From Cladorrhinum sp. PSN259 (Eukaryota > Ascomycota > Sordariomycetes > Sordariales > Podosporaceae), in the NCBI GenBank assembly GCA_033725935.1, contig MU867104.1:186001-250000 (forward strand): a stretch of 64,000 bases of DNA, written 5' to 3'. A program made the translations under genes and the position numbers. Under the pieces are notes generated by a model. The model was not told the DNA's origin. It ran no database searches and worked only from the letters and a program-made list of their open reading frames with translations. Positions 18,080 to 29,450 of this stretch are shown here, one piece after another; position 1 is the first letter of the stretch, and each line of letters begins with the position of its first letter.

Positions 18080-19120
18080 TTAAAACCCATGGATCTGAGA
18101 CTTGGCATACCCAAGCTCAGCCAACACGCCCGATCCGCCCTTGAGTGCCTTCTCCATCGGTGGTGGTCCGCACACGAGGACCTTGATGTCCTTGTTGTGC
18201 GCCTCACTGGCCCGCAGCCCAAGCTCCTCCAGAACCGACTTGGTCACGTATCCCTTCCGGTGTGGTGACCCGGCCTCCGGCTGAGAGACCACGTACTCGG
18301 CCCTGAACCGGCCGGGGTACTTTTTCTCCAGCGACTTGAACTCGTCGAGCAGGAAAATGTCGGCATCTGTGTTGACACCCCAGACCAAGGTAATGTTTGT
18401 ATGGTCCGAAGGGTTGCTGAGGATGCCTTGAAGCAATTGGTACATTGGTGTTATGCCAGCGCCGCCAGCAATGAGAGCGACATGGGCGTGCTTGTTTGGC
18501 GTCCAGGCAAACTGCTGAGGAAGAGGCGCAAATGTGCACGTGTCGCCAGGCTTGAGGGAATGCAGATGGGTGCTTGCCTTGCCGCCGGGGTAGTGTTTTA
18601 CTGTCAGTTCGATGAAGCCGGGCTCATCTTTTCGGGTTGGAAGCTGGTGTTAGTGGTGCTATCACAAAAGACGACGGGTACTCGGGCACTCACCGAGCTT
18701 GTTGGTGGGCGTATACGGCCTAATGACCGGAATCCAGCTGCCATTGCGAAAGGACACAGAGAGCAGAGCTGACGTAAGGGTCAATCCGCTGGGCTGATTT
18801 GGGTCTGGGAGCTCGAATCGCAGTTTCTTGGTGTTGTCGTTGAGCTGCTCGGCACTGAGTAGTCGCAGGGTCCGGAACCCGAAGGGTCGTGTGAAGTTGG
18901 CACCTGTGGCTGTCGGAGACTTGCCTTCGGATTGGGCACCTGGCTGAGCTGCAGAACTGAATTTGAGATAGGCAAACGCGCCGATGCCAGCGACGGCGGC
19001 TGCAACGGCTACTTGGGTGGTCATCACTTGTGCTCGGCGAGGGGGGAATGGGAATGCGCAAGATCGGAACTTGGAGGGGTCCGTAAATGGTCGGAATAGA
19101 GCTGCTGTAGGTCGAGGCAT
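18080..19120 (-). CDS. mcr1: NADH-cytochrome b5 reductase, MCR1-type
   Basis: Mitochondrial flavoprotein expected to pass electrons from NADH to cytochrome b5 and to help recycle ascorbyl radicals. Exon 1 is 19120-18694 and exon 2 is 18627-18080, giving 324 aa. The 66-nt intron has GTGAGT, ACTAACA and AAAG and splits the codon for the Asp of DEPGFIEL. An Arg-rich presequence is followed by a membrane anchor (VAVAAAVAGIGAFAYL, about residues 37-55), as in MCR1. Diagnostic blocks are RPYTP (FAD binding), GGAGITPMYQ (NAD binding) and CGPPPM near the C-terminus, which ends in GYAKSQIHGF. The loop after RPYTPTNKL is shorter than in typical MCR1. It is divergently oriented to the MFS gene across 1.3 kb. 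Confidence 0.92.
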
Positions 19121-20448
19121 TGTGGCGGTTATTAAGGTAGTTGTGTCTTTGCCCAAGATTTGGCGATGTCCGGACGACCGATCAATGCACGGATGCAGGT
19201 GCAGGTTAATATGTCTAGGCGACACCTTCGGTGATCGGGGCTTTTGGGGAAGTCCAAGGGCGGCGGCGGCCGGAAAGGGGCGCCAGGGTCCAAAGGAGCA
19301 AAGGATCCAAGTTGCACTGCAGCGAACCAACATCAGATCTCATGCCACTCTTGGACCCCTAACAGCCGACCATTTGCCATAAAGAATCATTGTTGTGACG
19401 CCAGGGCTTAAACGAGTGGTCATCACGGAGCTCATAATGGCCGACCCCGAACCTGCCGGGACGAGACATGTGCGCGAAGCGCGTTGTCAGCAATGGTTGG
19501 ATAAGGCACAACAGTATGTATGTCCGCCCCTTAATGACTGAAAATGTCTTAAAAAATGCCCGTAAAGACGAGAGCATCCCACCAGAGATGGATTCCAGGT
19601 TCCTGTTGATGGGGATTTCTTTTCCATCTGAAAACCCGATCAGCTGGAGTCAACGGCGGAGGTTACGGTCCACGGGTGGGGGGCCCTTTGCAGACCCCTG
19701 CAGCCCTGCCAATTCTTGATCGGCACCCAGGGCTCTTGGCAGAGGCTTGGCAACAGTGGCCGTCTCGTCCCTGACATTTAACGTTCCTAAAATCCGACTC
19801 TTTTTTCATCACGAGACATTTTGCGATGCGTCGTGCCCTTCTGTCCCAGTTGTTCATTTGTCAAATATTCAAGTATCCAAGTCTTGATCAAGCTTCCATT
19901 CCTCGGTCTTGTCACCTCCAAAGTGAGCGCCAATCGGATTCCTCTTCTGTGCCAGACCACTCTGTTTGTATTTGTTAAATTGACTTTCTTCGTCCCAAAT
20001 TCGTCTCTCACCAGCACCGTTTTACCTCGTTAGTTCGTGCAGATGGCTGCAACATGCCCGTTTATTCTGTTGCTCTTCCCCAGGAACACAGCCAAGTGCG
20101 CCCGCGATTCAGGGTCCGTCTACCTCTACCATGTAGCCAAACACCGAGTCAACGGGTCTCTGGTCGATTGTCTGATGTTTTCGCTTGGCTCATGGGTTCG
20201 ATAGACGATGTCATCAAGTTACATATGACGAATCTCCCTGGTATATCTTGTGCCTTGGCTGGGCACTTGTATTATCTCATCATGTTTCGAGATAACCACT
20301 CCAGATCTTTCTGTATCTTCGTTGTTTTGGCCTTCTAGGCCCCTTAATTAAAATAATTCACTGCTGTCTGTTTCCACGCTCTTTTCTGCATTAACCACAT
20401 ACATACACACGCGCGCACCCATACACACAGCACAGTTACGTCTTGGCC
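19121..20448. other. Divergent intergenic region, 1.3 kb
   Basis: Carries the promoters of mcr1 (minus) and the MFS transporter (plus). A CA-rich stretch (acatacacacgcgcgcacccatacacacag, 20398-20428) lies just before the MFS start. Frames at 19787-20033 and 20054-20338 look accidental. Confidence 0.5.
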
Positions 20449-22289
20449 ATGTCTGAACGACCACCGGGTCGTCATGCACCCGACCAGTTCTCGGAGAAGC
20501 CTGAAGACAGCGACCAAACAGACCTTGGCACATCTTCGCCAGAGCGACCAGACTCAATTCACGACGAGGCGGCCTTGACTGCCTTCTCCAACCGTCAAGA
20601 TGTTCCTTGTCCACAGCCCTCCAGAACGCTCACAGAGCCGACTGACAAGATTGAGCTCAAGGAAGAAGACGCATGGGACGAGCTGGGATTCTGCTTTCCC
20701 ACCTGGAAAAAATGGACCATCCTTACCATCATCTTTTTGGTCCAAACATCCATGAACTTCAACACCTCGCTCTACTCGAATGGCATCGGCGGGATATCTG
20801 AGCAATTCGGCGTCAGTGCGCAGGCGGCGCGCGCCGGAGCCGCCATATTCCTCATCGCTTATGCCTTTGGGTGCGAACTGTGGGCGCCATGGTCTGAAGA
20901 GTTTGGTCGCAAGCCCATCTTGCAACTATCTCTTGGCTTGGTCAACATCTGGTGTCTCCCTGTTGCATTGGCTCCCAACTTTGCCTCGCTCCTTGTGGGT
21001 CGCGCATTGGGAGGTCTCTCATCGGCAGGCGGCAGCGTCACGCTTGGGATGATAGCCGACATTTTCGAGCCCGATGACCAGCAGCATGCCGTCGCATACA
21101 TTGTGTTCTCGTCTGTTGGTGGTTCCATTCTCGGTCCCATCATCGGAGGCTTTGTTGAGGCTTACCTCGACTGGAAATGGACCATTTGGATACAGCTCAT
21201 CTTTGGAGTATTTGTCCAGGTCCTCCACCTGTTGTTTGTGCCAGAGACCAGGACAACAATCCTGCTCGACAGGATTGCACAGAAACGCCGAAAGTCGGGC
21301 CAATCGCCAAACCTTTACGGACCCAACGAGATCCTCCCCTTTTGGCGGCGCTTCACCTTCAAAGAGCTCATGTGGACGTGGATCCGTCCGTTCAGGATGT
21401 TTCTAACGGAACCTATAGTCTTGACCTTGTCGCTGCTCTCGGGATTCTCAGACGCCCTGATCTTCATGCAGATCCAGTCATTTGCTCTAGTATACCGACA
21501 ATGGGGCTTCTCCACCGTTCAGCTTGGACTGTCGTTCATCCCAATTGGCATCGGATACCTGATTGCGTGGGTCTCTTTTATTCCTGCTATCCGGCGGAAC
21601 AGGAAGGAAAGAGCACTCAAACCAGGAGATGAGCATGCCCAGTACGAATCTCGTCTTTGGTGGTTATTATGGACGGCCCCATGCTTGCCTGTTGGGTTGA
21701 TCATCTTTGCTTGGACGTCTGGCGGTCCGCCTGTCCATTGGATTGGAACCATGGTGGGATCTGCCATCATCGGCATCGCCAATTACTCGATTTACATGGC
21801 CACAATTGATGTAAGTGTTGCAATCTTGTAATCTCACCGGGGGCCGCTCAGCTGATATACAATACAATGAAATAGTACATGATATGTGCGTATGGGCCAT
21901 ATTCTGCCTCGGCGACGGGCGGGAATGGCTGGTCCCGTGATTTCCTTGCTGGTGTCCTGACAGTGCCGGCGACCCCTTTTTACACCAACATTGGTGGCGT
22001 GTATCACTTGGAGATTGCTAGCACCATCCTGTTCTGCATCTCGTTGGTGCTGGTGTGTGCAGTGTATGCCATTTACTTTTATGGCCCGGCTCTGAGGAAA
22101 CGGTCACCGTTCGCAGAAAATTTGGCGTCCAAGATCACGAGTGAGGACCGTGGACACCCGCACAGGCGAGTTTCGAGGCTCCCAAGCGCAGAAATTGGCT
22201 TTGATGGGTTTCAACAAAGGCACGGGCATGGAAATGGACCGGCGCCGAGTCCATCCCGAAGTCCCTTCGAGGAGGTGTCGCTGGGGTAA
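20449..22289 (+). CDS. MFS transporter, DHA1 (TPO/FLU1-like)
   Basis: Drug:H+ antiporter-type major facilitator with 12 expected membrane helices at the plasma membrane. Exon 1 is 20449-21810 and exon 2 is 21876-22289, giving 591 aa. The 65-nt phase-0 intron has GTAAGT, GCTGAT and ATAG. A cytosolic N-terminal tail of about 85 acidic and polar residues precedes TWKKW at helix 1, a position where fungal polyamine and fluconazole exporters have NWxxxKKW. The loop between helices 2 and 3 carries SEEFGRKPI (MFS motif A). GRALGGLSSAGGSVTLG (motif B region) and GSILGPIIGGF (motif C) follow. The C-terminal tail is cytosolic and Ser/Pro-rich. Substrate cannot be told; polyamines, azoles or secondary metabolites are possible. 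Confidence 0.9.
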
Positions 22290-22744
22290 ATCAGATGCTC
22301 GCCTCAACATGTTAATGGTATGATGAAATTTGGATACGATATAATGTGTATGATTAAATGCTTTTCATAGTAATTATCAACAAATATATTTGTTTAGAAA
22401 GTTAGTTTATCGTATGTTGGTTCCCATCATCCGTGGTTCGTAAACTGGAAATATGCAGTGGATCAAATGAACGGGCAGAGCTGCTTGCACTGAGAAGGAC
22501 AAAGCTAGCAGCTCTGCTGGGGTCACAGCAAGTTCAGCAGGCGGTCAAGTCCCACATGGAGTCATTCAACCAATGGGAGGGCGCATTGATAGGCGCCCCA
22601 CTAATATTTGACCTCGCGGGGTGGCCCAACTTTTTTTTTCTGCCGAGATGGATCCTGGCATTGGAATCCAGCGCCAGTCCAGTCCATTCAAACACCACCA
22701 ATTCGACAACCCCCAATAACATTGTCGGATCAACAACCACAAAA
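22290..22744. other. Tandem spacer between MFS and DBP7 genes
   Basis: Holds the AT-rich MFS 3' end (22320-22400) and the DBP7 5' leader. The DBP7 frame is open upstream to 22433, but the leader lacks an in-frame ATG that matches family N-termini. Confidence 0.5.
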
Positions 22745-25165
22745 ATGGCCGACGATGGCATGTTTATCAACTTTGACCTCGGTGATGCGCCACTGGTACG
22801 AAAAGAAAAGTTCACCGGCGGAACATGGAGAGAGCGCAACAAGGCCAATCGCCAGGCCAAGCAGGCATCGCAAACTGGGCCACCATCCACCGCCCCATCT
22901 CCAAAGCCCCGAGTTCCCTACGACTTGAGCAGACCCGCAAAGAGAATACGGACCGACGATCGTGTTGCCGAACAGCGACAAGCAAAAATTCCGAGAACCG
23001 TCGATTCCACTCCATACGTCCCGAGCCATGCCATCAAGACAGGTCTCGTCTCGTCCAGCCTGTTCAGCTCGAATCCCCAGGCTGTTACCAAATTCGACGA
23101 ACCCCCGGCCGAGGTGGTTGAGCCTGCAAAGCCCTCCAATGCTCCCCTCTCAGAGGAAGCCGAGAACTTTCGCAGCTTGGGTATGTCGACTAGAGTCGCT
23201 CAGCACTTGGCTACGAAGCTCGAGATGAAGGCGCCCACCGCCATCCAGAAGAATACGATACCCCAGCTGATCAAGGACGACAGCGATGCGTTTTTGCAGG
23301 CAGAGACGGGTTCCGGAAAGACACTGGCGTATCTGTTGCCAATTGTACACAGGATCATGGCGCTGAGCTTGAACGAAGACGGCACACCCAACGGCACCAA
23401 GGTACACCGAAATTCTGGTCTCTTCGCCATCATTCTTGCGCCCACGCGTGAACTGTGCAAGCAGATTGCTGTAGTGCTAGAGAAGGTTTTGAGATGCGCC
23501 CCATGGCTCGTCTGCACCACGGTTATTGGTGGTGAGAGCAAGCACTCAGAGAAAGCCCGCCTCAGAAAGGGTATCAACATCTTGATCGCTACGCCAGGAC
23601 GCTTGACCGATCATCTTGACAACACCAAGGTTCTCAATGTCGGCACGGTTAGGTGGCTAGTTCTAGACGAAGGTGATAGAATGATGGAGATGGGATTCGA
23701 GGAGGACATTCGAACGATTGTAGGCAAGATTAGGGCAGACAAGCTTGCGACAGCGAACGAGGAGGGATTAGTTCTCGACCAAGCCCTGCCGAAGAGGAGA
23801 GTAACAATCCTATGCTCGGCAACCATGAAGATGAACGTTCAAAGGCTGGGCGAGATCAGTTTGGAGGACGCTATCCATATTCATGCCTCCAAGGCTGATA
23901 TGGAGAAGGATACCGAAGCCGGCAGCACAGAAGCAGCATTCTCGGCTCCCGCACAACTGAAACAGTCATGCATCATCGTGCCGGCCAAGTTGCGCCTGGT
24001 CACCCTTATCGCTCTTTTAAAGTCAACATTTGCCAGGAAAGGCTCAGTCATGAAGGCCATCATCTTCATATCATGTGCTGACTCGGTAGACTTTCACTTC
24101 GACATATTGAAGGACCCAGCAGCAACTCAAAAACCACCCCCAGATGAACCGCCAACAGACACTAAACCAAATATACACATCGAAGGTTCAGTCTCTCCGG
24201 CAGCATACATCACATCCCTAGCAAACACCAGGGTTATGCTTCATAAGCTCCACGGCTCCCTAGCGCAACCCGTCCGCAGCGCCACGCTTAAAGCTTACAC
24301 TGAATGCAAGGACCCAGCAGTTCTCATCACGACCGATATCTCTTCCCGTGGTCTCGATGTTCCCGCAGTCGATCTGGTCATCGAGTACGATCCTGCTTTT
24401 GCGGTGCCCGATCACGTCCATCGTATTGGTCGTACTGCAAGAGCTGGTCGTTCCGGTAAAGCTGTGCTCTTTCTCCTTCCTGGCCCCGAAGAAGGATACA
24501 GGAACTTGCTCTCCAGCGACCCGAAATCCGTACCGATGGAGCCTTATGAGCCTATCCTGCAAAAGGGTCTCGCAACCGCAGTCAACCTCCCCACTGGGAC
24601 TCCCGTTCCAGAGACAACGGAGAGACAGACCTGGACCAACAGGGCTGAGGCACTCCAGCTTCACCTTGAACAGCGCTTATTGGCGAATCCTGATGCGACC
24701 GCTGGTGGAGAGGACGATGATAAGTCAAAGGGCAAGTTCGCCAAGGCTGGCGCAAAGAATAACAAGCGTCCCCAGGAGAAGAAGGACAATCCTTTGCTTG
24801 TTTCGGCACGCCAGGCATTCCGCTCACATATCCGTGCGTACGCGACTCACGTCAAGGACGAACGGCAGTACTTTAATATGGAGGAGTTGCATTTGGGACA
24901 TATGGCAAAGGCTTACGGCCTGAGAGAGGCGCCCGGAGGCATCGGCAGTGGAATATCAAGACGGACTCACAAGGCTACGGCGCCGGCTGGACAGCAGAAG
25001 ACCGGTGGCAGCAAGTCGTCATCCAGTGGTGGTAGCAAGGGTAAATTTGATGATGACGAGATTGGCGGCGGTGATGATGAAGATGCCAAGAGGAGGATGG
25101 CGGCTGCTATGGCCAGGATGTCAAGGAATATGAACTCGGCCAGCGAGTACAACATTGGATATTAG
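22745..25165 (+). CDS. dbp7: ATP-dependent RNA helicase DBP7
   Basis: DEAD-box helicase of the DBP7/DDX31 subfamily, needed for 60S ribosomal subunit assembly in the nucleolus. Single exon, 806 aa. The start at 22745 is chosen because MADDGMFINFDLGD is the usual family beginning. Motifs in order: a Q-motif region (MKAPTAIQKNTIPQL), Walker A AETGSGKT (Lys192), PTRELCKQ, the DEAD position read as DEGD (308-311, normal for DBP7), SAT, TTDISSRGLDVP and HRIGRTARAGRSG. The spacing insert between motifs IV and V and the C-terminal DUF4217-like segment (AFRSHIRAYATH ... EELHLGHMAKAYGLRE) also match. The tail is Gly/Lys/Ser-rich and disordered, ending MNSASEYNIGY. Confidence 0.95.
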   Translation: MADDGMFINFDLGDAPLVRKEKFTGGTWRERNKANRQAKQASQTGPPSTAPSPKPRVPYDLSRPAKRIRTDDRVAEQRQAKIPRTVDSTPYVPSHAIKTGLVSSSLFSSNPQAVTKFDEPPAEVVEPAKPSNAPLSEEAENFRSLGMSTRVAQHLATKLEMKAPTAIQKNTIPQLIKDDSDAFLQAETGSGKTLAYLLPIVHRIMALSLNEDGTPNGTKVHRNSGLFAIILAPTRELCKQIAVVLEKVLRCAPWLVCTTVIGGESKHSEKARLRKGINILIATPGRLTDHLDNTKVLNVGTVRWLVLDEGDRMMEMGFEEDIRTIVGKIRADKLATANEEGLVLDQALPKRRVTILCSATMKMNVQRLGEISLEDAIHIHASKADMEKDTEAGSTEAAFSAPAQLKQSCIIVPAKLRLVTLIALLKSTFARKGSVMKAIIFISCADSVDFHFDILKDPAATQKPPPDEPPTDTKPNIHIEGSVSPAAYITSLANTRVMLHKLHGSLAQPVRSATLKAYTECKDPAVLITTDISSRGLDVPAVDLVIEYDPAFAVPDHVHRIGRTARAGRSGKAVLFLLPGPEEGYRNLLSSDPKSVPMEPYEPILQKGLATAVNLPTGTPVPETTERQTWTNRAEALQLHLEQRLLANPDATAGGEDDDKSKGKFAKAGAKNNKRPQEKKDNPLLVSARQAFRSHIRAYATHVKDERQYFNMEELHLGHMAKAYGLREAPGGIGSGISRRTHKATAPAGQQKTGGSKSSSSGGSKGKFDDDEIGGGDDEDAKRRMAAAMARMSRNMNSASEYNIGY

Positions 25166-26224
25166 TGAATGGGTTACATACACGGGTTCAGAAATTAAAT
25201 GGGGAGTTTGAAGGGCGTTTTTATTTTTGCTGTATTGGGATTCATTGCTCTGTTTTTGTTGGCATTCATCTACTGAACTGTTTATATACCCCCGAGTCTC
25301 TTTTAGATTGTTTGGGAAGACAATACAAAAGCTAGGAGATGTACTGTACTATTTTTGGCTCACATGTGACGGCTTTGTTGTACGTCCGAACAAGACAGAT
25401 GGGCATGATGATAAACCACTCAAGCAGCCGTTCAGATTGAAACCTGACGCTCATGCCTATGAGATTATGAGTCAGTGCCCCGCTTTACCCATCCTGTTTC
25501 CTCTCTTCTTTCGTATTTTCAGTTTTGGGATAGTTCAGGGTTGGTAGGTTAAGCTTTTGAGAGCGGGACCTTGTCGTCTCTCGAGCTTCTTTCAAGGTTT
25601 GGAATTTGGAGCGAACAACATAGACAGGCTTGATCTAGGCGGCTTATACTTTTTCACACAGAAAACGAGAGAGTAAAAAAGCACATGTTTTGGGAGTTTT
25701 ATTGATATAAATTCTCCTTGGGATATTTTTTCTTCTCGTTTATTTTTTCCTCTTTTTTCATCACTTTGGATGTCTTTGTGTCAACTTGAAATGACACCAA
25801 CACTTTTTTTTAAACTTGTTGTTACCGATAATCGCAATTTTAAAGAGTGACAACTCCACAGCGAAAACGCACATCATTTTTCGTTTCCAGAAAAAAAAAT
25901 TTGCAAAACAGAACCAGCAGATAAAACGGTCAGACCATCGTCTTCTGCTCCGAGGAACTGCTCTAACGGGAGCTACAGGAGTTTCAAGATTTTATTAAAC
26001 GGAATGAAAATCCCCTCTTCGTAACAACCTACGTGGTAAACAATTCACAAGAATGGGCACGATCAACAATCAAAACTTGGCAACCGAGATCACAAGTGTT
26101 TAGAGATGTGTTCATTATGGTCCGTACAAACTTCATACCTAATTAATTAAATCGTCTGAAGCCTCTCGTCCCTTGCTCTCCATGCCGTCCTATCTGGCCC
26201 CTTTCATTCCGTCTTATCCCTTCA
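25166..26224. other. Convergent 3' spacer, AT-rich
   Basis: Lies between the DBP7 stop and the 3' end of the minus-strand NADase gene. It is AT-rich with many T runs (25660-25830) and A runs (25890-25905). Short frames (25227-25547, 25816-25998) carry no recognisable protein. Confidence 0.5.
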
Positions 26225-26978
26225 TCATGGAAGGATAACAGATGGATCCTCACGAGCCAAGTACCCTTCGTTAATCAACATCCCAACGCTCTTGTACAGC
26301 TGGTACTGCACACCCGCGCCTGGCTGCCCAAACCATGGCGCGATGGGCCCAGATAGCACAAGCAAAGGCTTGACTACACTGTACACGCGGTAGTTGTATC
26401 GATACCTAAATCACCACCCCAACACATGTCAATATTTGTCATGTACTGGTAATTTCATTGATGGGACAAAAAACTCACTTGCTGTCTGGTCCCTCGGGCG
26501 GGTTCAGATTACTAGGCGGCAGACTTCTCTGCATGTAAGGAGCCCCCGCCGGAGCCACAAAGTTGCCCGTTTCCCCACCGAATCTGTCGATCAGCGTGCC
26601 GACCGGAAGAGTCGTATTCCCCTGGATGGGAACCTTGTCGTCTGTGGTTGCGAATCCGCTCTGCTCGGGGTAGTTCCACCACCTGGCCGTCGTGTTGAAC
26701 CAAGCTTCGAGGAACTGGCCGGGGCAGAGGCCGCCGAACCTGTCGTAGATGTCGAAGAGCGGCGAGAGGACGGGATCAACCTGAGGGAGGAACTGGGGCC
26801 CCAGTCTGGAGTCACCGCAGACGTATTTGCCGATTTGGCTGACGTTGTAGCCCGTTCCCGCGCAGTATGTGGGTGTGTTCTTGACGCCGCAGGCGGGGGA
26901 GGACTTGAAGATCTCGAGGTTGATGGGCGTGGCGGCCGCGAGGGACGCAGCCGAGAGGATAAGGGCGAGGAACTTCAT
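26225..26978 (-). CDS. Secreted NAD glycohydrolase with TNT domain
   Basis: Extracellular NADase expected to cleave NAD+ to nicotinamide and ADP-ribose, like the conidial surface enzymes of Neurospora and Aspergillus fumigatus. Exon 1 is 26978-26479 and exon 2 is 26405-26225, giving 226 aa. The 73-nt intron has GTGAGT and TTTAG. A signal peptide ends near ASLAAA (residue 16). Four early cysteines (30, 39, 54, 85) could form disulfides, and N-x-T/S sites lie at 45, 95 and 121. The TNT fold is shown by [15 protein letters not shown] (131-145, substrate-binding Arg region) and, in exon 2, [18 protein letters not shown] (187-203, the conserved Gln region). Length fits the fungal family. The gene looks intact. 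Some homologues carry a C-terminal calcium site; I cannot place it confidently here. Confidence 0.88.
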
Positions 26979-27065
26979 GATGGGCAGAAGGAGAAGGGAG
27001 AGCGGAGCTGAGGCCTGAGGGGAGGAGGCATGGTGATCTGCCGGGAGAAGGGGGGAATACACGGC

Positions 27066-27077
27066 ATCTTTTATATA
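27066..27077 (-). promoter_or_regulatory. TATA box of the NADase gene
   Basis: The minus strand reads TTTATATAAAAGATG; TATATAAAA lies about 90 bp before the ATG at 26978, a normal spacing for a strong regulated fungal promoter. Confidence 0.55.
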
Positions 27078-29066
27078 AATCTTGAACACATACCGTCGAA
27101 AAGAAGCACACGATCCTCCTTCGTGTCTCCCTATCACAAAAAAAAACGACCGGGTGTAATATCTGTTGTCTAACGCGATGGCCGCCGCCGAGTACAATGT
27201 CTCAGACCAAGCGAGGTGTCCGAGTAGCTTGCAAGGGTAGTTAGACCCTGAACCCCTACCACCTGAGCCTATCAAAATTTTGTTCGTTGTGGCTTGGCGT
27301 CCCTGCATGAGCTGAAGATGCAATGGAGTCCCCAATCGGAAGGAGATCCGCGGGAGATCTGCCGCTTGGCTCCTCATTTAGGCATTGTGAGGAACAGAAC
27401 CATTGAAAAAGAAATATTTTCCCGAACGTTGATCAAATAAAGGGTCCTACCGAAAACACTGCCGCTATTTGCGGCTTTGAGGCCGAGGAGAGGAGCCCGG
27501 TGTCGCTGTGAGGGGCCACAATCACGGGGATCAGAGTCAGACAAACGCTTGACACAGTGAACAATTCCTTGTATAGTTTACTCTAGTTAAGAGAACTACC
27601 AATTGCCAAGTTTCTTGGCTGTCGCAAAGATGACTCGGACAAGATGCGGTGTAGCTTCGTCTTCACTCTTGCCTCGCAGCATCAATCGAACCGCGATGTT
27701 GTCGAGATGTTTCCACGATTGCTGGGTTTTAAATGATTCAAATTCAAGATAGAATGGCGTTTTGTGACTTGAAATAAGGGTTGGGGCGGTATGCAGCTCA
27801 ATATGTGTTGAACGGGAGCCCGGTCTCCGTGATCCGGCTCTCCGTGAACATGCTCTCATGGAGCATGCTCTTCGCGGGCTAGCTCATGGGGAGCTAGCTC
27901 CCAGTCTTGAAGGTAGTGGTGGAAGAGAGGGAGCTCTGTGGAGCTCTCTGAATACTGGCATCTTATATGTATATAAACCTGGCTTTTCCTTACAACCTCG
28001 CAGCAGAAGACACACATGCAATTCACTCTTTTACCCTTTCACATGGATACACAAGTTCCACAATATGTAATTATGTTAATTGATGCCTTCTAAATATGTG
28101 AATCTGAGTTAATTTGAGTCGTCAACGACACAGTAAGACGCCTGTAAGACATCAGTAATGAAGGAAAGCACTTCCAACTAGCCCCAGCGTTTTCCTTGAC
28201 AATCAAAGTCTTTTGCCCAAGTCAATACACGGCCGTCTTGTCAGAAAAGAAGGATTTGACCAAGACTTGTCGACGCTCAGTGTTTTCACTGGCAACCTTT
28301 GGTGCGATATACGGTGAACCATCCAGATAACTCAAAATACTGATACTCGGGAAAACACTTCTTACAAACCTCTTTGGCGAAGCGGATGATTCGGCGCTGA
28401 ACGTATAGCTAGAAAAGTGGCTTCAGCGTAAGAGCGGCGCGTGCAATGTCATGCTAGGAGCAAACCTCTGAAAGAATGGACTGACTCGTAACATCCTGGT
28501 AGAAAGTAGTAACAAGTCTCGAACTTTGTACGACCAAGAACAGAAAGCTACTATGGCTCTTTACAGTCTTCAGACCTCGAAAGCTCGTTCCGTTATTGGG
28601 GAGGTAACATGTTTGGAAAGAGAAATAAACTACCAAAATCATCGACAATGAATAATAGTGATTATCTCGGTTGCTGGTGCTCAATGATATATCATACTGC
28701 TCGGTAATCCATAGTTCTGGGACAAATACGCGGTGACTGATAGGTTGACTATACGCGAAAAGTTAGCTTTGTTTACTTACAAAGATGCACCTGGTGACGT
28801 CAAATCTTCAATTTATCCCCCAAAGAGGCGCGGATTCCGATGAATCTGGCCTACCTCTATCTCTTAGAGCCCGAGTAATATTTGTCATGGGTAATAACTC
28901 TAACCTTTTGGCGGACGGTTTATAGAAACTGGGCTCAGCTCCAGTGAGTATATACGCAATTCTTAGTACTGGCTAAAGCATAAAAGCCTACTGTGGTGTA
29001 ACACATCTCATTGTTTTTGGAATCTCCTATCTTCACAATCCCAGCCAACCACACCCAGGCAACTTA
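27078..29066. other. Gene-poor 2-kb region
   Basis: No intact gene recognised. It contains the hairpin cluster at 27813-27950, a CRE-like TGACGTCA at 28795-28802 and AT-rich DNA. A minus-strand frame at 28454-28684 and a short minus-strand open patch near 28380-28430 (RRIIRFAKEVCKKCFPEY) may be remnants of a decayed gene, but stops interrupt it and I cannot name it. Confidence 0.5.
27813..27950. repeat. Cluster of four short GAGC-core inverted repeats
   Basis: Successive hairpins: an imperfect gagcccgg/ccggctc (about 27815-27840); catgctc/gagcatg with a 5-nt loop (27849-27867); gctagctc/gagctagc, 8-bp stem with a 5-nt loop (27878-27898); and gggagctct/gagctctc (about 27929-27948). All share a GAGC/GCTC core, and the loops of the second and third are tcatg and atggg. 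The spacing between stems 2 and 3 is 10 nt. Confidence 0.65.
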
Positions 29067-29450
29067 ACACGAAGGGTCGCTCTCAAACTGGCGGCAGCCA
29101 GCCTATTCCACGCAACCCACGCCACAGGGGTTCCCAAGACATGTACCGACTACAATATTCCCGTAAACATCACCTCCACCAACCTCATCTTCGGTCTCCC
29201 ACAATTCAAAGATAACTTTGGCGTTGCCGACTTCATCAACATCGACTCCAGCCGGGACACGAATGTGCGCTCAAGCGTTGTTTCGAACCGCACCGAATCA
29301 GTCACAGCCACTTACACCATCTCGGCGACCTTTTGCCGACCTGGCCTTGGAGCTCCAGGGCCCAACGCAAAGAAGGCTGTTCTCCTCGCCACTCACGGCC
29401 TCGGTTACGACCCCATCAATAAGCCAAGTTCGCAGAAGATGACAACTTGA
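29067..29450 (+). pseudogene. Truncated secreted alpha/beta-hydrolase gene
   Basis: The frame encodes the N-terminal part of a fungal secreted hydrolase: a signal-like ALKLAAASLFHATHA, then TCTDYNIPVNITSTNLIFGL, FKDNFGVADFINIDSSRD, TISATFCRPG and KKAVLLATHGLGYD. The last matches the strand leading to the oxyanion-hole HG of alpha/beta hydrolases. It stops 13 residues later, before the nucleophile elbow and the rest of the catalytic domain, so no active enzyme can be made. No ATG precedes the signal-like segment in frame (the expected position reads ACA). Both ends are therefore broken. The region downstream to 30112 shows no continuation. Confidence 0.75.

Noticed and set aside
26394..27011. 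205-codon plus-strand frame opposite the NADase gene
   Set aside because: The minus strand has signal peptide, TNT motifs, intron and TATA box; the plus frame is its shadow.
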